Assembly (NCBI GenBank): GCA_026987255.1
Contig: JALSNA010000007.1
Coordinates: 1 to 5,733, forward strand
Length of the DNA stretch: 5,733 nucleotides
Direction: 5' to 3'
DNA from: Hyphomicrobiales bacterium
GTDB lineage: Bacteria > Pseudomonadota > Alphaproteobacteria > Rhizobiales > Aestuariivirgaceae
Each line of letters starts with the position of its first letter. The first letter of the stretch is position 1. The notes under the pieces were generated by a model that saw only the letters and a program-made list of their open reading frames with translations, was not told the DNA's origin and did no database searches. The translations under genes were made by a program, and so were the position numbers. Positions 1-5,733 of the stretch are shown piece after piece.

Positions 1-136
1 GGCGCCCGGGAGGGGGCACGGGCCTTTCTTTGTGCGCTGAAACGCTTCGCACCGGCCCACTCCCCCTCCCAACCACCCAGAATTGTGGCAAGGCGGTTGG
101 GAGGGGGAGTGGGCCTTATTTTTTGCGCTGGAGCGC
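1..136. repeat. Imperfect 45-base direct repeat, 91-base period, made of terminator-like right arms
   Basis: Positions 1-45 align without gaps to 92-136, with 34 of 45 bases identical by hand count. Both copies have the order GGCG, a three-base variable block, GGGAGGGGG, another three-base variable block, GGGCCTT, a T-rich stretch and GCGCTG. In the second copy the G-rich part (95-115) is the right arm of a perfect hairpin whose left arm is 54-74. The first copy looks like the right arm of a sister hairpin whose left arm lies before position 1. Six of the eleven differences fall in the two three-base blocks, as expected if each stem varies together with its own partner arm. The nature of the element is inferred. 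Confidence 0.6.
54..124 (+). terminator. Rho-independent terminator, plus strand
   Basis: The arms 54-74 and 95-115 are perfect reverse complements (21 bp, GC-rich, GGCCCACTCC at the outer end) around a 20-base loop. On the plus strand the stem is followed at once by TTATTTTTT (116-124). That is the arrangement of an intrinsic terminator for a rightward transcript, so a plus-strand gene probably ends just left of the window and converges on hppA. On the minus strand no T tract follows the stem, so it is not a good terminator for hppA. The loop is longer than usual. Confidence 0.75.
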
Positions 137-170
137 GGGCCGGTTTTTCTGGCGGATTTCGGGCGGCAAT

Positions 171-202
171 GAGGCCGCAAAGCCTTGTGGCTTTGCGGCC
201 TC
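171..202. terminator. Hairpin at the 3' end of hppA, probable terminator or end stabiliser
   Basis: GAGGCCGCAAAGCC (171-184) and its exact reverse complement (189-202) enclose a four-base loop, giving a 14-bp perfect stem that begins 24 bases after the hppA stop codon. Its position suggests that it ends or protects the hppA transcript. The minus-strand side is followed by ATTGCCGCCC, which is a poor T tract, while the plus-strand side is followed by GTTTTC. The structure is therefore certain, but its strength as an intrinsic terminator for hppA is not. Confidence 0.6.
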
Positions 203-226
203 GTTTTCATGCCCCCTGTGCTTGCC

Positions 227-2359
227 TTATGCCAGGGCGGCGAGCAGCAGCAGGGCGACGATGTTGGTGATCTTGATCATCGGGTTGACGGCCGGGCCGG
301 CGGTGTCCTTGTAGGGATCGCCGACGGTGTCACCGGTGACGGAGGCCTTGTGGGCATCGGAGCCCTTCTTGTGGGTCACGCCGTCCTTGTCGGTGAAGCC
401 ATCCTCGAAGCTCTTCTTGGCGTTGTCCCAGGCGCCGCCGCCGGTGGTCATGGAGATGGCGACGAAAAGGCCGGTGACGATGACGCCCAGCAGCATGGCG
501 CCCAGGGCGGCAAAGGCATTGGACGCCCCGGCGATCAGGTAGACCACGTAAAAGACCACGATGGGCGAGAGCACCGGCAGCAGCGAGGGGATGATCATCT
601 CCTTGATCGCCGCCTTGGTGAGCATGTCAACGGCGGTTCCGTAATCGGGCTTTTCGGTGCCTTCCATGATGCCGGGCTTTTCGCGGAACTGGCGGCGCAC
701 CTCCTCGACCACGGCGCCACCGGCGCGGCCCACGGCGGTCATGGCGATGCCGCCGAAGAGGAAGGGCAGCAGGCCGCCAAAGAGCAGACCGGCCACCACG
801 TAGGGGTTGGAGAGCGAAAAGTCCACGTTCACGCCCTTCAGCAGGGATCCGTCCCCGGCGTGCTGGGAGAAATACTTCAGATCCGAGGTATAGGCGGCAA
901 AGAGCACCAGGGCGCCCAGACCGGCGGAGCCGATGGCATAGCCCTTGGTGACCGCCTTGGTGGTGTTGCCCACCGCGTCCAGGGCATCGGTGGTCACGCG
1001 CACATCCTCGGGCAGGCCGGACATCTCGGCGATGCCGCCGGCATTGTCGGTGACCGGGCCGAAGGCGTCCAGGGCCACCACCATGCCGGCCAGCGACAGC
1101 ATGGTGGTCACGGCGATGGCGATGCCGAACAGACCGGCCAGCTTGAAGCTGATGATGATGCCGAAGATGATGATCAGGGCCGGAAGCGCCGTGGCCTCCA
1201 GGGAGACGGCCAGGCCCTGGATGACGTTGGTGCCGTGGCCGGTGACCGAGGCCTGGGCAATGGCGCGCACGGGGCGGTATTCGGTGCCGGTGTAATATTC
1301 GGTGATCCAGATGATCAGGCCGGTGATGACCAGGCCGATGAGGCCGGAGTAGAACAGATGGCGGCCGGTGAAGGTCACGCCGTCAACGGTCTTGAACTCC
1401 GTGGAGCCGCCCAGCCAGCCCCAGACGATGATGCCCAGGGCAATGGCGGAAAAGACCGCCGTGGCGATGAAGCCCTTGTAGAGCGCGCCCATGATGGAGT
1501 TGTTGGAGCCCAGCTTGACGAAGAATGTTCCCAGGATGGAGGTGATGACGCCGGAGGCGGCGATGATGAGCGGGAAAAGCATCATCTTGGTGGCCGCCTC
1601 GCCGGTGAAGTAGATGGCGGCGAGCACCATGGTGGCGACCACGGTGACGACATAGGTCTCGAACAGGTCGGCGGCCATGCCGGCACAGTCGCCGACGTTG
1701 TCGCCCACATTGTCGGCGATGGTGGCGGGGTTGCGCGGATCGTCCTCGGGGATGCCGGCCTCGACCTTGCCCACCAGATCGCCGCCAACGTCGGCGCCCT
1801 TGGTGAAAATGCCGCCGCCGAGGCGGGCGAAGATGGAAATCAGCGAGGCGCCGAAGCCCAGGGCCACCATGGCGTCGATGACCTCGCGGTCACCGGGGGC
1901 ATGGCCCAGCAGGCCGGTGAGCACCCAGAAATACCCGGCCAGGCCGAGAAGCGCCAGACCGGCGACCAGAAGGCCGGTGACGGCGCCGGACTTGAAGGCT
2001 ATGTCCAGCCCGGCGGCCAGGGAGCTCGATGCCGCCTGGGCGGTGCGCACATTGGCGCGCACCGAGACCATCATGCCGATGATGCCGGCCAGGCCGGAGA
2101 AGATCGCGCCGATGGCAAACCCGATGGCGGCCAGCCAGGAGAGGGCGAAGCCGACGATGACGAAAACCACCACGCCGACGATGGCGATGGTGGAATATTG
2201 CCGCGTCAGATAGGCCGAGGCGCCCTCGCGGATGGCGGCGGCAATCTCGCGCATGCGCTCGTTGCCGGCATCGGCGGCCAGAACCGCCTTGATGCTGTAG
2301 ATGGCGAACAGGATCGTGAGCACCGCGGCCCCGATGACAATCCACAATGTCGAACTCAT
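227..2359 (-). CDS. hppA: Membrane-bound proton-translocating pyrophosphatase, K+-independent type
   Basis: This 710-residue protein hydrolyses cytoplasmic pyrophosphate to phosphate and uses the energy to pump protons across the membrane. Seen in the sequence: many hydrophobic helices along the whole length (the family has about 16), DVGGDLVGK at 190-198, EDDPRNP at 205-211, DNVGDNVGD at 216-224 and [14 protein letters not shown] at 676-689. These Asp- and Lys-rich loops form the Mg-pyrophosphate site in the family. [10 protein letters not shown] (464-473) has Lys468 and Thr471 where potassium-dependent members have Ala, which places it in the K+-independent H+-pumping class. The length is normal and the ends are intact. 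An upstream in-frame ATG at 2425 would add 22 residues, but ATG 2359 is preferred because AGAGGG lies six bases before it and the first helix starts right after it. The gene lies alone, 346 bases from its upstream neighbour, and ends at a hairpin. The assignment is secure. Confidence 0.97.
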   Translation of the reverse strand: MSSTLWIVIGAAVLTILFAIYSIKAVLAADAGNERMREIAAAIREGASAYLTRQYSTIAIVGVVVFVIVGFALSWLAAIGFAIGAIFSGLAGIIGMMVSVRANVRTAQAASSSLAAGLDIAFKSGAVTGLLVAGLALLGLAGYFWVLTGLLGHAPGDREVIDAMVALGFGASLISIFARLGGGIFTKGADVGGDLVGKVEAGIPEDDPRNPATIADNVGDNVGDCAGMAADLFETYVVTVVATMVLAAIYFTGEAATKMMLFPLIIAASGVITSILGTFFVKLGSNNSIMGALYKGFIATAVFSAIALGIIVWGWLGGSTEFKTVDGVTFTGRHLFYSGLIGLVITGLIIWITEYYTGTEYRPVRAIAQASVTGHGTNVIQGLAVSLEATALPALIIIFGIIISFKLAGLFGIAIAVTTMLSLAGMVVALDAFGPVTDNAGGIAEMSGLPEDVRVTTDALDAVGNTTKAVTKGYAIGSAGLGALVLFAAYTSDLKYFSQHAGDGSLLKGVNVDFSLSNPYVVAGLLFGGLLPFLFGGIAMTAVGRAGGAVVEEVRRQFREKPGIMEGTEKPDYGTAVDMLTKAAIKEMIIPSLLPVLSPIVVFYVVYLIAGASNAFAALGAMLLGVIVTGLFVAISMTTGGGAWDNAKKSFEDGFTDKDGVTHKKGSDAHKASVTGDTVGDPYKDTAGPAVNPMIKITNIVALLLLAALA

Positions 2360-2400
2360 GATTTTCCCTCTTGGTTGTGCGAAACCCTTAGGCAGAGGGT
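2360..2400 (-). promoter_or_regulatory. hppA ribosome binding site with competing leader stems
   Basis: AGAGGG (2371-2366) lies six bases before the hppA ATG and is a good Shine-Dalgarno sequence, which decides the start. In the minus-strand mRNA the upstream CCCTCT (2399-2394) is fully complementary to it. The same upstream bases can instead form a five-bp hairpin, ACCCT with AGGGT (2400-2396 with 2388-2384). The two pairings exclude each other, so the leader could hide or free the ribosome site. The complementarity is seen, but regulation is only inferred, and stems this short can arise by chance. Confidence 0.45.
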
Positions 2401-2544
2401 GAATGACTCCGTGCAACAGATGCAAAAAATGGCCGCGCGCGGCCGGGAGCTTTCGCCCTTCCCCTCCTCAACGTCTGGGCGGAAGATGCCAAAAGATGAA
2501 TGTAATAGCAACCATGATTGGTCTTCAGGCCAAGGGACGGAAGA

Positions 2545-2562
2545 AAAAAGGCGCGCCTTTTT
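2545..2562. repeat. Perfect 18-bp palindrome AAAAAGGCGCGCCTTTTT
   Basis: The sequence is exactly self-complementary, with an eight-base GC core flanked by five A and five T, and one further A on the left (2544). It lies about 190 bases upstream of the hppA start and about 145 bases downstream of the PAP2 stop. It could be an operator for a dimeric regulator, or a small bidirectional terminator, since both strands carry a run of T after the GC core. The hairpin would be weak because a four-base loop leaves only two GC pairs plus A-T pairs. The function is unknown. Confidence 0.45.
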
Positions 2563-2705
2563 GATTCAGGTCAAGAAACCCCGGGCATGCCGCGGCCTGT
2601 TGCCTTGGCATTTGGGGGCTTGAAAAACGCTGGCGCGTCCATCCTCACCCCCTGCCGGCCCGCAAGATGCCGGCGCGTGCGGTTTTCGAGGGCGCCTTCC
2701 TTGCC

Positions 2706-3851
2706 TCAGGCGCGCGCCAGGGCGCGCAGCACGGCGCGGTAGCGGCGCATGGCGGGGCGCTTCATGATGGCGGCGGCAAGGGGGCCGCTGAGCATCCACA
2801 GGCCCCAGGCAATGGCGATCCCGGCCATGGCGTCCACGGCATAATGCCAGCCCAGCCAGACGGAGCCGGTCATGATGAAGCCGGCATAGATGGTGGCGGC
2901 CCAGCCCAGCTTGCGGCCCAGTTTCCATGCATAGAGCGCCATGAGCGTGGCCTGGGCATTGTGCATGGAGGGAAAGGCCGACATGCCACCCAGCTCCACC
3001 CTTTTCATCTCGAAAAGGCTCCACAGGGCATCTTGCTTCTCCAGCGCCCAGACGGGCAGCACCTGGTTGAAGGCATGCAGCTTGTTCATCAGTGGCGCAT
3101 AGACATCAGGGGACAGCCCAAGCCTGCCGTAAAAGGCCGGACCGGCAGAGGAAAAGAGCGTCGCCAGCAGGGAGCCGCCGATGCTCCAGGCGAGCATGAA
3201 GGACAAAAGATAGCGCACGTCGGCTTGCGTGATGGTGCGCGAGATGGCCACGCTGATCAGGCTGCCGAGAAAGAGAAAGAACCAGAAATTGTAGACGAAA
3301 TTGATGATGAAGGTGACATAGGCATTGCCCAGCAAAGGCTCCAGCAGGCGCCAGGGATCATGCCCGGCGAAGAGGGCCTTGTCGAGATGAGCAAAGGTGG
3401 CGTCCCAGCCATAAGGGTTGATGAGCGGGATGTTGCCTTTCAGTTCGGTGAAGGTGAACATGAAGAGAATGAAGGCCGGATAGATGACGGCGAAGTTCAG
3501 CAAGGCGGCGCGATTGGCGAAAACCTCCTTCAGATCGCGCGCCAGCTGCAAGGTGGGGCTTTTGGGGTTTTCATGGCGGATATAGACCCAGATGCGCCGG
3601 AAGATGAAAATGACCCCATAGGCGAAGAGGAACATCAGGGCGGAGAGAAAGGCCAGCGGAATGCTGTAGGGCACATGGTGGGGAACAAAGGCCCACAACA
3701 GACGCGAAATGATGAAGTATAGCACAGCGAAGGCCGGAATGGGCCACAGGGCGGCATAGGCCAGGCGCAGATTTTCGCGCAGCGCGCTTGCGCCGCCTTG
3801 CACCGCGCCGGGAAGGGTTTCCAGCGCCACCGATGGATTGCCGTTGCTCAT
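2706..3851 (-). CDS. PAP2-superfamily membrane phosphatase/phosphotransferase, Aur1-like
   Basis: This is a 381-residue membrane protein with hydrophobic helices at roughly 36-56, 63-85, 115-135, 177-202, 213-235, 313-333 and 337-357. Its C-terminal part carries the PAP2 catalytic signature, SAFPSMH (291-297) followed by GWHYAVD (334-340). His297, His336 and Asp340 are the expected catalytic triad. The classic first motif KxxxxxxRP is not evident, and the PSMH form with WHYxxD fits the Aur1/inositolphosphotransferase-like branch (PAP2_3) better than classic lipid phosphate phosphatases. It probably acts on a phosphorylated lipid headgroup or polyprenyl phosphate at the outer face of the inner membrane, but the substrate cannot be told from sequence. 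The ATG at 3851 has only a weak G-rich ribosome site (GGGGCG). The MFS gene ends 101 bases upstream on the same strand, so co-transcription is possible. The fold is sure and the exact reaction is not. Confidence 0.88.
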   Translation of the reverse strand: MSNGNPSVALETLPGAVQGGASALRENLRLAYAALWPIPAFAVLYFIISRLLWAFVPHHVPYSIPLAFLSALMFLFAYGVIFIFRRIWVYIRHENPKSPTLQLARDLKEVFANRAALLNFAVIYPAFILFMFTFTELKGNIPLINPYGWDATFAHLDKALFAGHDPWRLLEPLLGNAYVTFIINFVYNFWFFLFLGSLISVAISRTITQADVRYLLSFMLAWSIGGSLLATLFSSAGPAFYGRLGLSPDVYAPLMNKLHAFNQVLPVWALEKQDALWSLFEMKRVELGGMSAFPSMHNAQATLMALYAWKLGRKLGWAATIYAGFIMTGSVWLGWHYAVDAMAGIAIAWGLWMLSGPLAAAIMKRPAMRRYRAVLRALARA

Positions 3852-3883
3852 CTGCCAACGCCCCGCTCGTTGTTTTCCTTGCC

Positions 3884-3904
3884 GCCCGTGACATGGGCAC
3901 GGGC
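3884..3904. other. Small hairpin in the leader of the PAP2 gene
   Basis: GCCCGTG (3884-3890) and CACGGGC (3898-3904) form a perfect seven-bp stem with a seven-base loop, 32 bases before the PAP2 start in the 101-base gap after the MFS gene. Neither strand has a T tract after it, so it is not a standard terminator. It might slow read-through or stabilise the downstream message, or it may mean nothing. Confidence 0.3.
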
Positions 3905-3952
3905 AGGCCGGGATCGTAGCTCGCAGGATTTAAGATATGCTGAATGCATCCC

Positions 3953-5209
3953 TTATTGGCGCGCGGCGGCTGCCGGGCGGGTTTTCAGCACCAGCCAGGC
4001 CAGGCCAAGGGCGGCCAGGGCGAGCATGGGGAAGAGCGAGTAATTGACCGCGCTCCAGCCGAAGGCATCGAGCAGTTGCCCGGAGGCGAAGGAGGTCAGC
4101 GCAACGGTGGCGAAGACGGCGAAATCGTTCAGTCCCTGCACCCTGGCGCGCTCGGCGGGGCGGTGGCAATCGGTGACCATGGTGGTGGCGCCGATGAAGG
4201 CGAAGTTCCAGCCCAGGCCGAGCAGCACCAGGCCGAAGCCGAAGTTCTCCATGCGCAGGCCGGTCAGGTTGACGATGGCCGCCAGGGCGTTGAGAACCAG
4301 GCCGATGGCGATGATGCGCTCCGCGCCATGGCGGGCGATGAGCGCGCCGGTCATGAAGGAGGGGATATACATGGCCAGGACATGCCACTGGATGACCCAG
4401 GCGGACTGATCGGCGCTCAGCCCGCAGCCGACCATGGCCAGGGGGGTTGCGGTCATCAACAGGTTCATCATGCCATAGGCCATCATGCCGGTGAGAATGG
4501 CGGCCAGAAGACGCGGCTGGCGCAAAAGCTCGCCCATGGGCCGGGCCGGCTCGCGGGTGGCCAGCTGCTCCACGGTGGGCAATGGCAGGTGGATGAAGCC
4601 CAGGACGATCAGGGCGATCATGGTGAAGACCCCGGCGGCGGCGAAATTTCCCGCAAAGGAGACCGGGGCGAAGAGCTCGCGGGTGTTCATCACCAGGATG
4701 GGGCCGAAAACGGCCCCGGCGATGGAGCCGGTGAGCACCCAGGAGACCACCTTGGGGCGCAGGGCGTGGGAGGCGGTGTCGGCGGCGGCGAAACGGTAAT
4801 ACTGGGCAAAGGCCTGATAGCCGCCCTGCAGCATGGTGGCGGCGCAAAAGAGCGCGAAATTGCGCTCGAAAATGGCATGGACGGCGAGCATGGCCGCCGC
4901 CAGCCCGGCGAAGGCCCCGAGCATGAAGCCGGCGCGGCGGCCGATGCGGCCCATGATCATGGCGGCGGGGAAGGTCAAGATGGCGGTGCCGATGATGTAG
5001 GTGGTGATGGGCAAGGTGGCCCAGCGCGGCTGGGGCGCCAGCAGCACCCCTGCCAGGGAGGCGGTGGCGAACATGTTGATGGAGGCCACCGAATAGAGCG
5101 CCTGGGCGATGGTCAGGATGCGGGCATTGTAGCGCGCCAGATCGTCATCGGCATGATCCGGCGCGGGCTCCGGCATGTCGTCCGTATCGGGTATGAGAAC
5201 ATCGGTCAT
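3953..5209 (-). CDS. Major facilitator superfamily (MFS) transporter, substrate unknown
   Basis: This is a 418-residue protein of typical MFS length. It has an acidic, Pro-rich cytoplasmic N-terminus (about residues 1-28) and then about twelve hydrophobic helices in two halves, separated by a polar central loop (about 210-232, with [16 protein letters not shown]). The loop after helix 2 reads [13 protein letters not shown] (86-98), a form of MFS motif A that keeps Gly87 and the Arg pair at 91-92 but lacks the usual Asp. The matching loop in the second half is [18 protein letters not shown] (346-363). I recall this pattern (GWNF, then RPAER-RVQ-LNDF) from uncharacterised alphaproteobacterial MFS proteins, so it is likely a proton-coupled carrier, but the substrate cannot be inferred. 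ATG 5209 follows CAGGA at a workable distance. The gene is divergent from nrdR and upstream of the PAP2 gene. A stretch rich in Met ([12 protein letters not shown], 241-252) is notable but lies in a helix. Confidence 0.9.
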   Translation of the reverse strand: MTDVLIPDTDDMPEPAPDHADDDLARYNARILTIAQALYSVASINMFATASLAGVLLAPQPRWATLPITTYIIGTAILTFPAAMIMGRIGRRAGFMLGAFAGLAAAMLAVHAIFERNFALFCAATMLQGGYQAFAQYYRFAAADTASHALRPKVVSWVLTGSIAGAVFGPILVMNTRELFAPVSFAGNFAAAGVFTMIALIVLGFIHLPLPTVEQLATREPARPMGELLRQPRLLAAILTGMMAYGMMNLLMTATPLAMVGCGLSADQSAWVIQWHVLAMYIPSFMTGALIARHGAERIIAIGLVLNALAAIVNLTGLRMENFGFGLVLLGLGWNFAFIGATTMVTDCHRPAERARVQGLNDFAVFATVALTSFASGQLLDAFGWSAVNYSLFPMLALAALGLAWLVLKTRPAAAARQ

Positions 5210-5256
5210 GGAACATCCTGCCGCAGCTTCCTGCTCAAGGCCGACTCATCGCACAC

Positions 5257-5280
5257 AAGCCCTTGCCCCGCCAAGGGCTT
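5257..5280. other. Perfect 9-bp hairpin in the MFS gene leader
   Basis: AAGCCCTTG (5257-5265) and CAAGGGCTT (5272-5280) pair perfectly around a six-base loop, 47 bases before the MFS start codon. If MFS transcription starts beyond 5280, the stem is in its 5' leader. On the plus strand a run of five T (5291-5295) follows only after a ten-base gap, so it is at best a poor terminator in that direction. CAAGG at 5236-5240 can also pair with CCTTG at 5261-5265, giving an alternative fold. A regulatory role is only inferred. Confidence 0.4.
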
Positions 5281-5429
5281 TCGTCCGTCCTTTTTGTCGC
5301 GTTCCTCTCCCCGGAAAGAGCGGCCGGACGCGGAAGGACGCCACCAGAAGGAATTGCCTGACACCTTTCTGCCGGGGGCTTTTGGGAATGCGGGCGGCGT
5401 GGTATGCACGCAAGCAGGTTCTACTGTAT

Positions 5430-5433
5430 GGAG
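5430..5433 (+). promoter_or_regulatory. nrdR ribosome binding site
   Basis: GGAG lies seven bases before the ATG at 5441, which is ideal spacing and fixes the start. An out-of-frame ATG at 5428 overlaps it. The frame from 5428 is open but does not encode the zinc ribbon. Confidence 0.75.
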
Positions 5434-5440
5434 ACCACAG

Positions 5441-5733
5441 ATGCGCTGTCCGTTCTGTTCGTCGGAGAACACGCAGGTGAAGGATTCGCGGCCGGCGGAG
5501 GATGGGGCGGCCATTCGCAGGCGCAGGCAGTGCGCCGATTGCGGCGGGCGCTTCACCACCTTCGAGCGGGTGCAGCTGCGCGAGCTCATGGTGCTCAAGC
5601 GCTCGGGCAAGCGGGCGCCCTTCGACCGCGACAAGCTGACCCGCTCGGTGCGCATCGCGCTGCGCAAGCGCGAGGTGGAGCCGGAGCGCATCGAGCGGAT
5701 GATCTCCGGCATCGTGCGCCAGCTGGAGAGCCG
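5441..5733 (+). CDS. nrdR: Transcriptional repressor NrdR, 5' part (runs off the window)
   Basis: The first 97 residues are present, out of about 150-160 in the family, and the rest lies beyond the right edge. NrdR is a cytoplasmic DNA-binding protein that senses ATP/dATP and represses ribonucleotide reductase genes. Seen here: an N-terminal zinc ribbon with Cys3, Cys6, Cys31 and Cys34 (MRCPFC and RRQCADCG), the hallmark TQVKDSRP (11-18), RFTTFERV (37-44), and then the start of the ATP-cone domain with [16 protein letters not shown] (51-66). All key residues in the visible part are intact. The gene is transcribed away from the MFS gene. In many alphaproteobacteria nrdR sits between glyA and the riboflavin genes ribD onward. 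Here the upstream neighbour is a divergent MFS gene instead of glyA, so nrdR may be the first gene of its operon. The identification is secure. Confidence 0.96.
   Translation, partial: MRCPFCSSENTQVKDSRPAEDGAAIRRRRQCADCGGRFTTFERVQLRELMVLKRSGKRAPFDRDKLTRSVRIALRKREVEPERIERMISGIVRQLES

Larger units (their letters stand above)
2360..2705. other. 346-base intergenic region upstream of hppA: leader, probable promoter region, palindromes
   Basis: There is no convincing gene here. From hppA outward it holds the leader with the ribosome site (2360-2400), a 14-bp GC palindrome GGCCGCGCGCGGCC (2431-2444), a more AT-rich patch (2485-2520) where an hppA promoter is most plausible, an 18-bp palindrome (2545-2562), and a six-bp stem GCCGGC with a nine-base loop (2654-2659 with 2669-2674) just after the PAP2 stop. 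TTGACC on the minus strand (2573-2568) resembles a -35 box, but I find no good -10 box at the right distance. I found no strong consensus promoter and no recognised riboswitch. No typical terminator with a clear T tract follows the PAP2 gene. Confidence 0.5.
5210..5440. promoter_or_regulatory. Divergent intergenic region between the MFS gene and nrdR
   Basis: Because the two genes point away from each other, both promoters must lie in or near these 231 bases. The MFS side has CAGGA about eight bases before its ATG, a small GCAG/CTGC stem (5223-5234) and a nine-bp hairpin (5257-5280). On the nrdR side, TATGCA (5403-5408) is a possible -10 box, but the sequence 17 bases before it (TTTTGG) is a poor -35 box, so I do not call a promoter. 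I saw no sequence resembling the NrdR box consensus, which gives no sign of NrdR autoregulation here. Confidence 0.6.

Noticed and set aside
2431..2444. GGCCGCGCGCGGCC palindrome as an operator for hppA
   Set aside because: Short GC palindromes are frequent by chance in DNA of this composition, and nothing else marks the site.
185..2623. An 812-codon open frame on the plus strand, rich in Gly, His, Asp and Gln
   Set aside because: It is in exact codon register with hppA on the other strand. Its stops would need TTA, CTA or TCA codons in hppA, which this GC-rich gene does not use. The low-complexity composition is the mirror of membrane-protein codons.
2667..3722. A 351-codon open frame on the plus strand opposite the PAP2 gene
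   Set aside because: It has the same codon-register mirror effect, shows no recognisable domain, and the opposite strand has a clear catalytic signature.
3905..3952. A possible promoter before the PAP2 gene (AT-rich patch with TATCTT on the minus strand)
   Set aside because: No acceptable -35 hexamer lies 16-18 bases upstream of the candidate -10 box, so I do not annotate it.
3930..4847. A 305-codon minus-strand frame inside the MFS gene
   Set aside because: It is rich in Arg, His and Pro, as expected of an out-of-frame reading of GC-rich DNA, and the overlapping MFS frame is coherent from end to end.
5206..5712. A 168-codon minus-strand frame covering the nrdR start and the divergent gap
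   Set aside because: It lies antisense to the conserved zinc ribbon of nrdR, is rich in Arg and Ser, and has no recognisable motif.
5428..5733. An alternative plus-strand start at ATG 5428
   Set aside because: It is in another frame from the zinc ribbon and overlaps the ribosome site of nrdR. It stays open only because of GC-rich codon use.

Overview
The window is GC-rich chromosomal DNA, most likely from an alphaproteobacterium. The support for this is a proton-pumping pyrophosphatase of the potassium-independent type, an NrdR with an alphaproteobacterial-looking sequence (zinc ribbon followed by [24 protein letters not shown]), and a near-complete lack of TTA, CTA and TCA codons. I cannot assign a genus. 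A marine Maricaulales/Hyphomonadaceae-like or Rhodospirillales-like origin would be a guess.

Layout. Positions 1-226 hold no gene. They contain two related G-rich stem arms (a 45-base direct repeat with a 91-base period), a perfect 21-bp hairpin followed by a T-rich tract that looks like a terminator for a plus-strand gene left of the window, and a second perfect 14-bp hairpin just after hppA. Three complete genes follow on the minus strand. They are hppA (227-2359, membrane pyrophosphatase), an Aur1-like PAP2-family membrane enzyme (2706-3851), and an MFS transporter (3953-5209). The 346-base gap 2360-2705 is the hppA leader and promoter region and holds several palindromes. After a 231-base divergent intergenic region, nrdR starts at 5441 on the plus strand and runs off the right edge.

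How the genes relate. The MFS and PAP2 genes lie head to tail with a 101-base gap and may share transcripts. hppA is farther away and probably has its own promoter. HppA converts cytoplasmic pyrophosphate hydrolysis into a proton gradient. The PAP2 protein probably handles a phosphate ester on a membrane lipid. The MFS protein moves an unknown solute. NrdR represses ribonucleotide reductase genes and in many alphaproteobacteria heads a riboflavin-gene cluster, which would lie to the right. I see no evidence that the four genes form one pathway.

No mobile element, CRISPR array, tRNA or rRNA was found, and I see no clear undescribed system. The items most worth a second look are the repeated terminator stems at the left edge, the possible Shine-Dalgarno switch before hppA, the 18-bp AT-flanked palindrome upstream of hppA, and the Aur1-like catalytic spacing in the PAP2 protein.
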